Positions 35,591-43,349 of a DNA stretch of 64,000 bases are shown one piece after another (the stretch's first letter is position 1; each line of letters starts with the position of its first letter). The stretch is taken from contig NZ_JANHDI010000008.1 of assembly GCF_024494595.1 (NCBI RefSeq), forward strand, positions 1 through 64,000. Reading direction: 5' to 3'. Under the pieces are notes generated by a model, which was given only the letters and a program-made list of their open reading frames with translations, was not told the origin of the DNA and did no database searches. This stretch comes from Halobellus rarus (GTDB lineage Archaea; Halobacteriota; Halobacteria; Halobacteriales; Haloferacaceae). A program made the translations under genes and the position numbers.

Positions 35591-36421
35591 ATGCTCGAGT
35601 TGAACCACGGGTTCAGGGTCGTCGACCTCCACGCGCGACTCGATCCGAGCGACGAGGCGGAGGTCGCCAGCCGGGGCCGTGAGACGACGCCCGAGGCCCT
35701 CGAACGTGAACTCCACCAGGCAGGGGTGGTGCGGGCGGTCGTCTCCCCGGGGGAGCGACCCGGGGGCGAGGGGTACCTCCGCGCCAACAACGCGGTCGCC
35801 CGGCTGAGCGTCGACCGGCCCTTCCTCGCGTTCGCGCGGATCGACGGGCCGCGCGACCCCGGTTCCCGGGCGTCGTCGCGGCTTCGAAACCTCACCGCGT
35901 CCCGGAAGGACCACCACGTCAGCCCCGAGGACGTCGAGCAGTACGCCTACGACGACCGGTTCCACGGGTTCACGCTCGCGCCCGACAGGGACGGCCTCCC
36001 GGACGAGGAGACGCTGGACGAACTGGGTGACGTCGAACTGCCGCTCGTCGTCCGTGCCGGCCGCGCGTTTCCCCCTTCGGCGGTCGAAGAGACGCTCCTC
36101 GATCGCGGCTTTCCCGTGGTGCTCGCCGGGTTCGGCGGTTACCCGCTCGATCGGGAACTGATGTCGACCGCCATCGACCTCCTCGGCGACCACGATCACC
36201 TGTATCTCGACACCCGTTACGTCCGCTTTCGAAGCGTTTTGGAACGGGCGCTCCTGGAGCATCCCGACCGAGTCCTGTTCGGGAGCGGTGCCCCGGAGAC
36301 CCACCCCAACGTCGGCGTGATGGAGATTCTGACCCTCGACGTCTCCGAGGACGCGATGCGGCGGGCGTTCTCCTCGAACGCCTCGCGGATCGTTCCCGGT
36401 CTCTCGCCCGGCGAGACGTAG
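35591..36421 (+). CDS. Amidohydrolase-like TIM-barrel protein
   Basis: 276 residues resembling the amidohydrolase_2 group: FRVVDLHARLDPSD at the N-terminus, where the HxH metal motif is reduced to one His, then VVLAGFGGYP, YLDTRY and ending VLFGSGAPETHPNVGV with RAFSSNASRI. The final motif is typical of these TIM-barrel hydrolases/decarboxylases. Because the first metal His pair is incomplete, activity may have changed. Substrate unknown. It diverges from the thermosome gene. Confidence 0.75.
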   Translation: MLELNHGFRVVDLHARLDPSDEAEVASRGRETTPEALERELHQAGVVRAVVSPGERPGGEGYLRANNAVARLSVDRPFLAFARIDGPRDPGSRASSRLRNLTASRKDHHVSPEDVEQYAYDDRFHGFTLAPDRDGLPDEETLDELGDVELPLVVRAGRAFPPSAVEETLLDRGFPVVLAGFGGYPLDRELMSTAIDLLGDHDHLYLDTRYVRFRSVLERALLEHPDRVLFGSGAPETHPNVGVMEILTLDVSEDAMRRAFSSNASRIVPGLSPGET

Positions 36422-36477
36422 CCGGGACTCGGCGTCGTTTCGTCTCCCCTCCGCTCACCGCGGCGTCGTTCGGCTAC

Positions 36478-36530
36478 TCACCGACGTGTCATCCGCACGC
36501 TCACCGACGTGTCATCCGCACGCTCACCGA
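36478..36530 (-). repeat. 23-bp tandem repeat at the glycosyltransferase 3' end
   Basis: TCACCGACG recurs at 36478, 36501 and 36524 (period 23); the first two units are identical. The TCA at 36524 is the reverse complement of the stop codon of the minus-strand gene, and each unit brings another TGA. Confidence 0.93.
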
Positions 36531-37426
36531 CGGTCGTACTTCGCGACCGCCCGGTCGGCCCGCTTCGAGCAGCCGTGGGGGTTGCGCGCGGGCGTCCGAT
36601 CGCGCGCTCGGGCGACCAGACCGTCCGACCACCCCGTCGCGATCCCGACGACGACGTCCCGTCCGTTCCCGAACCACCCCGTCGGTGACGTGTCGCCGGC
36701 GACGACGTCCCGGGCGGCGGAGACGGCGTCCGATCCCGCGTGCGAGGCGATACGGCGGAAGACCGTCGGACGGACCCCGTAGTTCTTCACGAGCCGGTAG
36801 GCGAGCGCGCGGTACTTCCACTCGTGGTCCCGTTCGTCGACCCCACCGTCGGCCTCGTACTCCGTGCGGACGCACAGTTCCGACTCCCAGGCGACGTCGT
36901 GTCCGAGCCCCGCCAGGCGGTGTGCGGCGTCGCGAGCGCCGCCGGTTTCGAGGTACTCGTCGAACCCGTCGAGGTCGTCCAGGGCCTCGGCGCGTAACGC
37001 GACGTTGCCGCCGTTGAAGTACGTGACCTCGCGGTTTCGGATCGTGCGCGTCTCCGGCGCCGTCGTCGTCATTCCCGCCGGCAGCGTCTCGTGGACCGGC
37101 CCCGTCACGACCGGCGCGCGTTCGATGCCCGCCTCGATGGCGTCCGTCCAGGTCTCCTCGATCGCGAGGTCGTGGCGCAGAAAGGCGACCACGTCGCCCG
37201 AGGCGGCGTGGATTCCCGCGTTTCGGGAGACGTTCAGCGTCCGGTCTGACACCTCCACGAGCACGTCGACGTCGTCTCGGTCGCGGACCATTCCGGTCGT
37301 CCCGTCCGCCGAGGGGCCGTTGACGACGACGACCTCGGCGTCGGGCGCGTTCGCGGCCAGCACGTCCAGGGTGGCCGCGAGGTGATCCCGTCTGTTCAGT
37401 GTCGGGATCACTACCGAGAGCTCCAT
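36524..37426 (-). CDS. Glycosyltransferase family 2
   Basis: 300-residue GT-A enzyme. N-terminal SVVIPTLNRRDHL, NGPSADGT and SRNAGIHAASGD are the donor-binding motifs. The usual DxD is replaced by HDLAIEE, and FNGGNVALRAEAL is the acceptor-loop motif. Likely roles are protein N-glycosylation or surface polysaccharide; donor and acceptor are unknown. The C-terminal 60 residues are basic. The stop codon lies in a 23-bp tandem repeat. Confidence 0.88.
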   Translation of the reverse strand: MELSVVIPTLNRRDHLAATLDVLAANAPDAEVVVVNGPSADGTTGMVRDRDDVDVLVEVSDRTLNVSRNAGIHAASGDVVAFLRHDLAIEETWTDAIEAGIERAPVVTGPVHETLPAGMTTTAPETRTIRNREVTYFNGGNVALRAEALDDLDGFDEYLETGGARDAAHRLAGLGHDVAWESELCVRTEYEADGGVDERDHEWKYRALAYRLVKNYGVRPTVFRRIASHAGSDAVSAARDVVAGDTSPTGWFGNGRDVVVGIATGWSDGLVARARDRTPARNPHGCSKRADRAVAKYDRR

Positions 37427-37525
37427 ACCTATGGGTTGCGATACGCGAACTTAAATGTCGCACCTCGGGGCGGGTCCCTCCCGAGGCGGCGTCCCGCCAC
37501 TCCCCGCGACGCCGGCGGCGCGTCG

Positions 37526-38245
37526 CTACAGCCCGCCGTCTTCGACGGCCGCGGTCCAGTAGGAGACCGACGCGAGCGCGTCTCCGAGCGCGGTCTCTCC
37601 GAGGGCGGTGTCGATATCGCGGAACTCCTGGGCGATCCCGTTGGGGATCTTCCGGTAGAAGCCGTAGGGAAGCAGGAAGTCGTGTTCGCCGTTCAGCAGC
37701 CGCAGACCGGCCCCGTCGAGGAGCCGCTTCACCTGCGAGGCGGAGTACAGGTGCGACCCCATCGGGAGGAGCCAGTTGTAGACGACGCGGGCGCTGCGTT
37801 CGTTGAACGTGTCGAAGAAGACGAGGTTCTTCGAGACGCGGGCCATCTCCGCCATAAACTTCGCGGGGGTGTCCGCGAGGTGGAAGAACCGCATCGCGAA
37901 GACGGCGTCGAAGTGGTCGTCGGGGAAGGGAAGGCGCGCGGCGTCGCCGCGGAGGAACTCGATGTGATCCGCGACGCCCGCCCGTCGGGCCTTCTCACGC
38001 CCCTGGGCCAACATCGCGTCGGAGATGTCGAGACCGACGATGTTCGCGCCTCGTTCGGCCAGCATCGCCGTGAACCGCCCCGTCCCGCAGGCGATTTCGA
38101 GGACGTCTTTCCCCTCGACGGGCCCGATGGCCTCGACGACGGCCCGCTTCTCGCGGTCGTCGATGAGTCTCCCGCCCCGCGAGAACCGCTTCGAGTCGTA
38201 CTCCTCGGCGACGTCGTCGGCCTGGTACCACTCCTTTCCTTTCAC
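37526..38245 (-). CDS. Class I SAM-dependent methyltransferase
   Basis: 239 residues. The SAM-binding motif is VLEIACGTGRFT (about residues 48-59), followed by GLDISDAML, GDAARLPFPDDHFDAVFAM and other Methyltransf_11 features. The C-terminal half, with HDFLLPYGFYR, is typical of small-molecule or lipid methyltransferases; the substrate is unknown. A GTG start at 38245 is chosen because a TATA-like box lies 30 nt upstream; longer frames add non-homologous residues. Confidence 0.88.
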   Translation of the reverse strand: MKGKEWYQADDVAEEYDSKRFSRGGRLIDDREKRAVVEAIGPVEGKDVLEIACGTGRFTAMLAERGANIVGLDISDAMLAQGREKARRAGVADHIEFLRGDAARLPFPDDHFDAVFAMRFFHLADTPAKFMAEMARVSKNLVFFDTFNERSARVVYNWLLPMGSHLYSASQVKRLLDGAGLRLLNGEHDFLLPYGFYRKIPNGIAQEFRDIDTALGETALGDALASVSYWTAAVEDGGL

Positions 38246-38271
38246 GCTATCATCCAGTGCTCGCTCGTGGA

Positions 38272-38279
38272 CTAAAACC
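38272..38279 (-). promoter_or_regulatory. TATA-like box of the methyltransferase gene
   Basis: GGTTTTAG on the minus strand is centred about 30 nt before the GTG at 38245. This decides in favour of the GTG start and a leaderless mRNA. Confidence 0.5.
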
Positions 38280-38417
38280 GTACTGGAAGCGCGCCGGTAC
38301 GACGGACCGATACACCGGTCGGACGTCGGCCTCGTCGTCCTGAGAGTCCGCAGCCATCCTTGTATGTGTATAAGGTCTACGGATTGTATTGTCACACTTG
38401 TAGGCAACCTTTACCAA

Positions 38418-38436
38418 GAGTGCAACATTTGCTCTC
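38418..38436 (+). promoter_or_regulatory. Inverted repeat before the winged-helix gene (candidate operator)
   Basis: GAGTGCAA, three bases, TTGCTCTC: 7 of 8 positions pair as an inverted repeat. It ends 3 nt before the ATG at 38440, between the probable TATA region (GTATAAGG near 38369) and the gene. Such placement fits autorepression by the encoded protein. Confidence 0.5.
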
Positions 38437-38439
38437 CGT

Positions 38440-38712
38440 ATGAGCACCAGTACCGCAGAACTCGACGGCGACGACCTCCTCTCGGAGTCGGAGTACCGGG
38501 ACCGCCTCCGCGAACTCCCGCCGAGCGCGAAACTCGTCGCGAAAGTACTCGAGGGCGACGCGCCGCTCTCACAGGGCCAGCTCGCCGAGGAATCGCTGCT
38601 GCCGGATCGGACCGTTCGCTACGCCCTCAACCGCCTCGAAGACGCCGAACTCGTGGGGTCCCGATACAGCTTCAAGGACGCCCGCAAGCAGGTCTACTAC
38701 CTCAACACCTAG
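38440..38712 (+). CDS. Winged-helix (MarR-like) transcriptional regulator
   Basis: 90 residues. After an acidic N-terminus comes a single wHTH: LPPSAKLVAKVLEGDAPLS, QGQLAEESLLPDRTVRYALNRLEDAELV, then a wing with RYSFKDARKQVYYL. The length and the one-domain build match small haloarchaeal MarR/TrmB-like regulators. Targets are unknown. An inverted repeat next to its start codon may be its own binding site. Confidence 0.87.
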   Translation: MSTSTAELDGDDLLSESEYRDRLRELPPSAKLVAKVLEGDAPLSQGQLAEESLLPDRTVRYALNRLEDAELVGSRYSFKDARKQVYYLNT

Positions 38713-38835
38713 GCGTCTCCGACACCCGTCGCCGCATCCAGCCAGCGGAGCGGCTCCGACTCTGACGTGTTTTCACGGCTGTCAACGCGTTCGCCCTGAC
38801 GCCAGCGTTTTCTGCTCTCGAACGACGATACGACT

Positions 38836-39639
38836 GTGACCGCTACGCCGCCGAACGCGCCGCCGATCCGACGCGTCCCGATATCGGTCGACGCCCCCGT
38901 CCCGACGGGCTCGACGAACGCCTACGTCGTTGGCGACGATCCCGCACTGCTCGTCGATCCGCAGCGGCGGACCGAGGCGCTCGACGACGCCGTCGCCGCC
39001 GTATCCATCGAACACATCACCGTCACCCACGCTCACCCGGACCACGTGGGTGCCGTCGAGACGTACGCAGAGGAGACGGGCGCGACCGTCTGGTGCCGCC
39101 GCGGTCGCGAGGCCCGCTTCGCCGACGCGACCGGCGTCGCTCCCGACCGGACGTTCGTCGAGGGCACCGACCTCCCCGTCGGCGACGGCGTCGGCGTCAT
39201 CGACACTCCCGGTCACGCGCCGGACCACGTCGCCTTCGAGACGGACGCCGGGACCCTCTGCGGCGACGTCGCGATCGCCGAGGGCAGCGTCGCCGTCGCC
39301 GCCCCCGAGGGCGACGTTCGAGCCTATCTCGTCGCGCTCCGACGCCTCTACGCCCGGAACCCGCCGCGCCTCTTTCCGGGGCACGGACGAGTCATCGAGG
39401 ACCCGCGAGCCGTCTGCGAACGCCTGCTCCGACGTCGACTCGATCGCGAACGGGACGCGCTCGCGGCCGTCGCGGCCGGCGCTCGCGACGTCGACGCCGT
39501 CCTCGAGGCCGTCTACGATCGGGACCTCTCCGGCGTCCGCGGGTTCGCGCGGGCGACGATCGTCGCCCACCTGGAGAAACTCGACGCCGAGCGTCGCGTG
39601 CGCTTCGACCGCGAGGCGGAGACGGTCGAACCATTTTGA
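38836..39639 (+). CDS. MBL-fold metallo-hydrolase
   Basis: 267 residues. The metallo-beta-lactamase motif THAHPDHVGAVE carries the zinc ligands, and further ligands are seen in TPGHAPDHV, CGDVAIAEG and FPGHGRVI. The C-terminal 90 residues form a winged-helix-like domain (LEAVYDRDL...ATIVAHLEKL), as in lactamase_B plus BLACT_WH proteins of the LACTB2 type. Possible substrates are thioesters or nucleic acids. GTG start at 38836. Confidence 0.9.
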   Translation: MTATPPNAPPIRRVPISVDAPVPTGSTNAYVVGDDPALLVDPQRRTEALDDAVAAVSIEHITVTHAHPDHVGAVETYAEETGATVWCRRGREARFADATGVAPDRTFVEGTDLPVGDGVGVIDTPGHAPDHVAFETDAGTLCGDVAIAEGSVAVAAPEGDVRAYLVALRRLYARNPPRLFPGHGRVIEDPRAVCERLLRRRLDRERDALAAVAAGARDVDAVLEAVYDRDLSGVRGFARATIVAHLEKLDAERRVRFDREAETVEPF

Positions 39640-39703
39640 GTGGAAACCGTCCGACGACTCCCCGACCGAGAGGCCTTTGTCCGCGCCGACCCGACGACGA
39701 CCC

Positions 39704-40525
39704 GTGAACGACGCTCCGTCGCTCGAAACCGAACTCGAACGCGCCCGCGACCTCTCGGTGTCGGAACTGGCCGACGCCATCGAGTCGATCGGCTTCGAGT
39801 GCACGCGCTGCGGCGCGTGCTGCAAGGGCCACGAGCGCGAGGACGGAGAGGGAACGGAACCGCACACGGCGACGGTCTTCCCGGACGAGGTGCGGCGGTT
39901 GCAGTCAGTCGCTGCCGACGCGGACGGCCGGCGGCGGGAGAGCGAACCTGACGGTTCCGGCGCCGAAAACGGGAGCAAGTCCGCCGAGCGCTACGACTGG
40001 CGGGACGTGGCCCGCCCGATGCCGTACGGGGTCGTCGACGGAGCGGACGGCCCCGAGGGCGAGACGTTCGAGTGGGCGCTCCAGACCGACGCCTGCGGCG
40101 ACTGCGTCTTCTACGAGGAGGTCGGCGAGCGGGGGGACGGCACCGCCAAAGGGGCCTGTCAGGTCCACGAGGACCGGCCGCTGATCTGTGAGACGTACCC
40201 CTTCAGCGTCGCGCTCGGCGGGACCAGCCAGCCGATGGGCGAGGCCGTCGACGAGGCGGGAATGGTTCGCGCGCACGAGTGCGAGGGGCTCGGCCGCGAC
40301 ATCTCCCGCGCGGACGCCGAGGAACTGGCGGCCGCGCTCAAGGAACGCGCTATCCGGGAGTTGGAGGAGGCGATCGGCGTCCGCGACAACTACGAACCGG
40401 TCGATGTCGACGGCGTGGTCGTCTACGACTCCGAGGGGCCGAAGCGGCCGGACGGGACGGCGATTCTGGACGGGACATCGATTCGGGACGGGAGCGCGGA
40501 CGACGACGGTCGGCGGGACGCGTGA
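39704..40525 (+). CDS. YkgJ-family cysteine cluster protein
   Basis: 273 residues. The cysteine cluster is CTRCGACCKGH near residue 35, with further Cys in ACGDC, GACQVHEDRPLICETYP and HECEG. This is the YkgJ/Fe-S-or-zinc-binding pattern. An acidic, low-complexity insert (about 65-95) and a repetitive tail (GTAILDGTSIRDGSAD) flank it. The function of the family is not established. GTG start at 39704 follows a GACGAC stretch 64 nt after the MBL gene. Confidence 0.85.
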   Translation: MNDAPSLETELERARDLSVSELADAIESIGFECTRCGACCKGHEREDGEGTEPHTATVFPDEVRRLQSVAADADGRRRESEPDGSGAENGSKSAERYDWRDVARPMPYGVVDGADGPEGETFEWALQTDACGDCVFYEEVGERGDGTAKGACQVHEDRPLICETYPFSVALGGTSQPMGEAVDEAGMVRAHECEGLGRDISRADAEELAAALKERAIRELEEAIGVRDNYEPVDVDGVVVYDSEGPKRPDGTAILDGTSIRDGSADDDGRRDA

Positions 40526-40599
40526 CCTCGCCGTCGACACGCTCGACCACCGACGTCGGGTGCGAGCCTTCTTGATGGTCCTCTCCCAAGCGAGCGATA

Positions 40600-40989
40600 A
40601 TGACGGCTGATCTCATCGAACGGATCGAGAGCGCGACCGAGGGCGACGTGGTGCGGGTCACGCTGGCGGCGGGCTCGGCCACCGTCGGCGGCGTCGAACT
40701 CGAATCGCCGATCGTCACCCGGGTGTCGGCGGTGAGCGAGGAGACGGTGGACGCGCGCGAGAAGGACGTCGACATCGACGGGATCGTCGACCGGCGGATC
40801 GTCCACCTGGCCCCGCTCCGCGACGACGACCGGCACGACGCCTACGTCCTCGAAACGCGGAGCCCGGTGGTCGGCGAGGAGACCCTGTTACCGCTCCGGG
40901 CGCGTCCCAGATCGGGGTGCGGTCCGGCCGAGGACCTGGAGGCGCTCCCCGAGATCGGCGAGGTCGAAGCGGTCGAGATCCGTTCGTAG
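40600..40989 (+). CDS. Hypothetical haloarchaeal protein
   Basis: 129 residues, acidic, beta-rich at the start (GDVVRVTLAAGSATVGGVELESPIVTRV), perhaps a small barrel. No Cys pairs, membrane helix or known motif. Start at ATG 40600. It sits between the YkgJ-like and the LOG-like gene on the same strand and may belong to that transcription unit. I do not recognise the family. Confidence 0.65.
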   Translation: MTADLIERIESATEGDVVRVTLAAGSATVGGVELESPIVTRVSAVSEETVDAREKDVDIDGIVDRRIVHLAPLRDDDRHDAYVLETRSPVVGEETLLPLRARPRSGCGPAEDLEALPEIGEVEAVEIRS

Positions 40990-41059
40990 AGGTGAACAGA
41001 CCGCTGTTCGGTCTGTTGAAAGCCGAAACCACTACCGTCTCTCCGGGCGAGCGTCCGCT

Positions 41060-41512
41060 ATGCGAGTCAGCGTGATCGGCGGCAGCACAATACGTCGGGC
41101 GGAAGCCGAAACGGCCGAGGAACTGGGACGGGTCCTGGCTCGGCGAGACCACACGGTCGTCTGCGGCGGCCTCGGAGGGGTGATGGAGGCCGTCTGCCGC
41201 GGCGCGTCCGAGGCGGGCGGACACACGATCGGGATCCTCCCCACGGACCGCCGCGCGGACGCGAACGAGTACGTCGAGGAGGCGATCGCGACCGGACTGG
41301 GCCACGCGCGCAACGCGCTCGTGGTGATGAACGGCGACGCGGTCGTCGCGGTCGACGGCGGCGGCGGGACGCTGTCGGAACTCGGCTACGCGTCGGTCTA
41401 CGACCGGCCGACCGCGGGACTCGGAACGCACGACGCGGCGCACGTGGAGGCCGTCCAGACGGTCGAGAAGGCGGTCGAATACGTCGAGTCGGCTGTCTCG
41501 GGAGAACGCTAG
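41060..41512 (+). CDS. LOG/TIGR00725-type Rossmann-fold protein
   Basis: 150 residues. N-terminal RVSVIGGS, GGLGGVMEAVCRGA near residue 37 and GGGGTLSELGYA near 100 match the SLOG/lysine-decarboxylase-like group, which includes cytokinin phosphoribohydrolase LOG and TIGR00725 proteins. The glycine-rich loops would bind a nucleotide. The PGGxGTxxE motif is present in altered form (DGGGGTLSE). Function beyond nucleotide binding is unknown. Confidence 0.85.
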   Translation: MRVSVIGGSTIRRAEAETAEELGRVLARRDHTVVCGGLGGVMEAVCRGASEAGGHTIGILPTDRRADANEYVEEAIATGLGHARNALVVMNGDAVVAVDGGGGTLSELGYASVYDRPTAGLGTHDAAHVEAVQTVEKAVEYVESAVSGER

Positions 41513-41534
41513 CGAGACGGTCGATCGCGGCTCC

Positions 41535-42569
41535 CTACCAGGTGCCGTGGAACGTGTCGAACGACAGCGAGTCGAGCGGCTCGTCGCCGACGGCGATCCG
41601 GTACTCGCCGGGCGTGAGCATCGGCTTGTGGAACTGCGGCCCGTCGTCGGTCGTGATCCGGGGACAGCCGGTGTTGACGAACGCGTCCATGGCGAAGTTT
41701 CGGAGCCGATCCGGCGTCACCTCGTCCATCGTGATCAGGTACGCGTCGTCGTTGTCCTCGATGATCTCCTCGGCGATCTCCATCCGGCCCTGGCCGATCT
41801 TCGTACAGAAGATGACGCCCCACTTCTCGGCGTCCATCGCGCGGTGGACCGCGCCGTAGCGCTGCTTCATGAACTTCTCCGTGTCCGCGACGGTCACGAC
41901 GTTGTTGACGGGGTCGGCGATGAGCACCTTCTTTTCGGGATGTTCCATCGCGAGGCCGAGCGGGTGGAACTTCCCGCCGCCGACGTACAGCACCTGGTCG
42001 GCGTCGATGTCGGCGGAGGCGTAGTTGCAGCCGAGGACCTGCCCCTCGTAGGTCAGGCGGTCGTCGCCCCGGCGGGTGTGGACGTCGAAGCCGCGCTCCT
42101 CCAGCCACTCGACCATCTCGCCGAAGCGGTTCATGTGCTGGGCGGTCGTGACGAGGCCGACCTCCTCCTCGGGGAGTTCGTCGACGGCCTCCTCTAAGAT
42201 CGGGAACGGATCGACGTTCGAGAAGAGGGGGACGTAGATGATCTTCTCCGATTCCTTCATCGGCGAGTGCCCGAAGTGGACGAACACGTCAGTCCGCCGC
42301 ATCAGATAGGTGTCGAGGTCGCACGCGCCGTAGCAGGGCTGCCCCGAGAGCATGAACGTCACGTCGTCGCCGCACAGCTCCCGGAGGTCGTCGGCGACGG
42401 CCGGGCCGCGGCGCTTCAGCCCCTCGGGGAACTGGAGGCCGACGCGGTTCGCGTCGCGCTCTTCGATCTCCTCGACGATCCGGTCCAGTTCGTAGTCCCA
42501 CTCGCGGTCGTGCCGTAGCGACATTCCGGTGTTGCGGAGGTCTCCCTCGGTGGCGGCGTCCTGGCTCAT
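41535..42569 (-). CDS. dph2: 2-(3-amino-3-carboxypropyl)histidine synthase (Dph2)
   Basis: Radical SAM-type enzyme of the first diphthamide step, which transfers the aminocarboxypropyl group from SAM to a His of aEF2. The three Cys that hold the 4Fe-4S cluster are in QPCYGACD, LGCNYA and NTGCPRI, spread over three domains as expected. 344 residues, typical. Start at 42569 (MSQDAATEG). Dph6 lies at 4441-5166. Confidence 0.94.
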   Translation of the reverse strand: MSQDAATEGDLRNTGMSLRHDREWDYELDRIVEEIEERDANRVGLQFPEGLKRRGPAVADDLRELCGDDVTFMLSGQPCYGACDLDTYLMRRTDVFVHFGHSPMKESEKIIYVPLFSNVDPFPILEEAVDELPEEEVGLVTTAQHMNRFGEMVEWLEERGFDVHTRRGDDRLTYEGQVLGCNYASADIDADQVLYVGGGKFHPLGLAMEHPEKKVLIADPVNNVVTVADTEKFMKQRYGAVHRAMDAEKWGVIFCTKIGQGRMEIAEEIIEDNDDAYLITMDEVTPDRLRNFAMDAFVNTGCPRITTDDGPQFHKPMLTPGEYRIAVGDEPLDSLSFDTFHGTW

Positions 42570-42666
42570 TGCACCGACCTTGCGGGGCGGGAGGCATAAC
42601 GTCGGCGGTTGCAAGACACTCTCGATACCGGTCTCAGGGGCCGTGCGTACCAGTCGCAGACGCCGT

Positions 42667-42679
42667 GATGATATATGCC
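42667..42679 (+). promoter_or_regulatory. TATA-like box upstream of the small ORF at 42703
   Basis: GATATATG is centred about 30 nt before the ATG at 42703, the spacing seen at leaderless genes in this window. Confidence 0.5.
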
Positions 42680-42702
42680 ACAGCTGGGCGTAGGTACTCG
42701 GT

Positions 42703-43349
42703 ATGCCGTCCGACGCACAGGACCACAAAGGCGAGGGGGAACCGACCGAGTGCCCCGAGTGCGGGGCGGTGAGAGAGGAATCGGAGAGCCTCGGATCGGA
42801 GTGGGTGTCGGGACTCCGCGCCGGCCCACGGTCGGTGTACCTGTACCGCACGTTGAAGGACGACCTCTGGCTGTACAAGAACTGTCGCGCGACGCTCGGC
42901 GTGAGGTTGCGAGCGCCATCCGACGCACACGGGCCCGCAGGCGTCGTCGTTCCGTTCGCCGTCGTTCGTTTCTCTCCGTCGTCACGCTCTGGTTCGCTTC
43001 AGCCGCCGTCCCGCTCTCGTCCGTCGGCCCCGGTCGTCGCCGATTCGTCACCGAGCGTCGGCGTCGCGGTGACGGCGCGGTTTCGGGTCGCGAGCGCCTC
43101 GACGTCCGGCACGCCCGACGCCGAGACGTCGGGGGAAGCCGTCCGCTCGGCGCGGCCACAGCGGCCAACAGCCGACGCCGGACTGTCTGGCGAGGGCCGG
43201 TCCGTTCCGGGAGCTGTTCGTCCAGTCACCGGTCGATCGCGCGCACCGCGAAGAGTCACGCAGAAGCCCCGTCGAGTGCGAGTCCGTTCTCCGCGCGCCG
43301 ATACCGGGCAGGCGAGCCGAGGGCCGTCAGCGGACGCCGAGAGAGGCGG
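42703..43349 (+). pseudogene. Small zinc-finger-like ORF with decayed 3' part
   Basis: The first about 70 codons look coding, with an acidic start, a CPEC pair, then SVYLYRTLKDDLWLYKNC, and a promoter in place. From about 42910 the frame becomes rich in Ser, Arg and Pro, as expected for non-coding GC-rich DNA, and it runs into the convergent gene. A lost stop codon or frameshift would explain this. The 400 bp to 43349 hold no other gene I can support. Confidence 0.4.

Noticed and set aside
42566-43168. Minus-strand ORF of 200 codons
   Set aside because: Ser/Arg/Pro-rich throughout, overlaps the dph2 start, and shows no domain or promoter.
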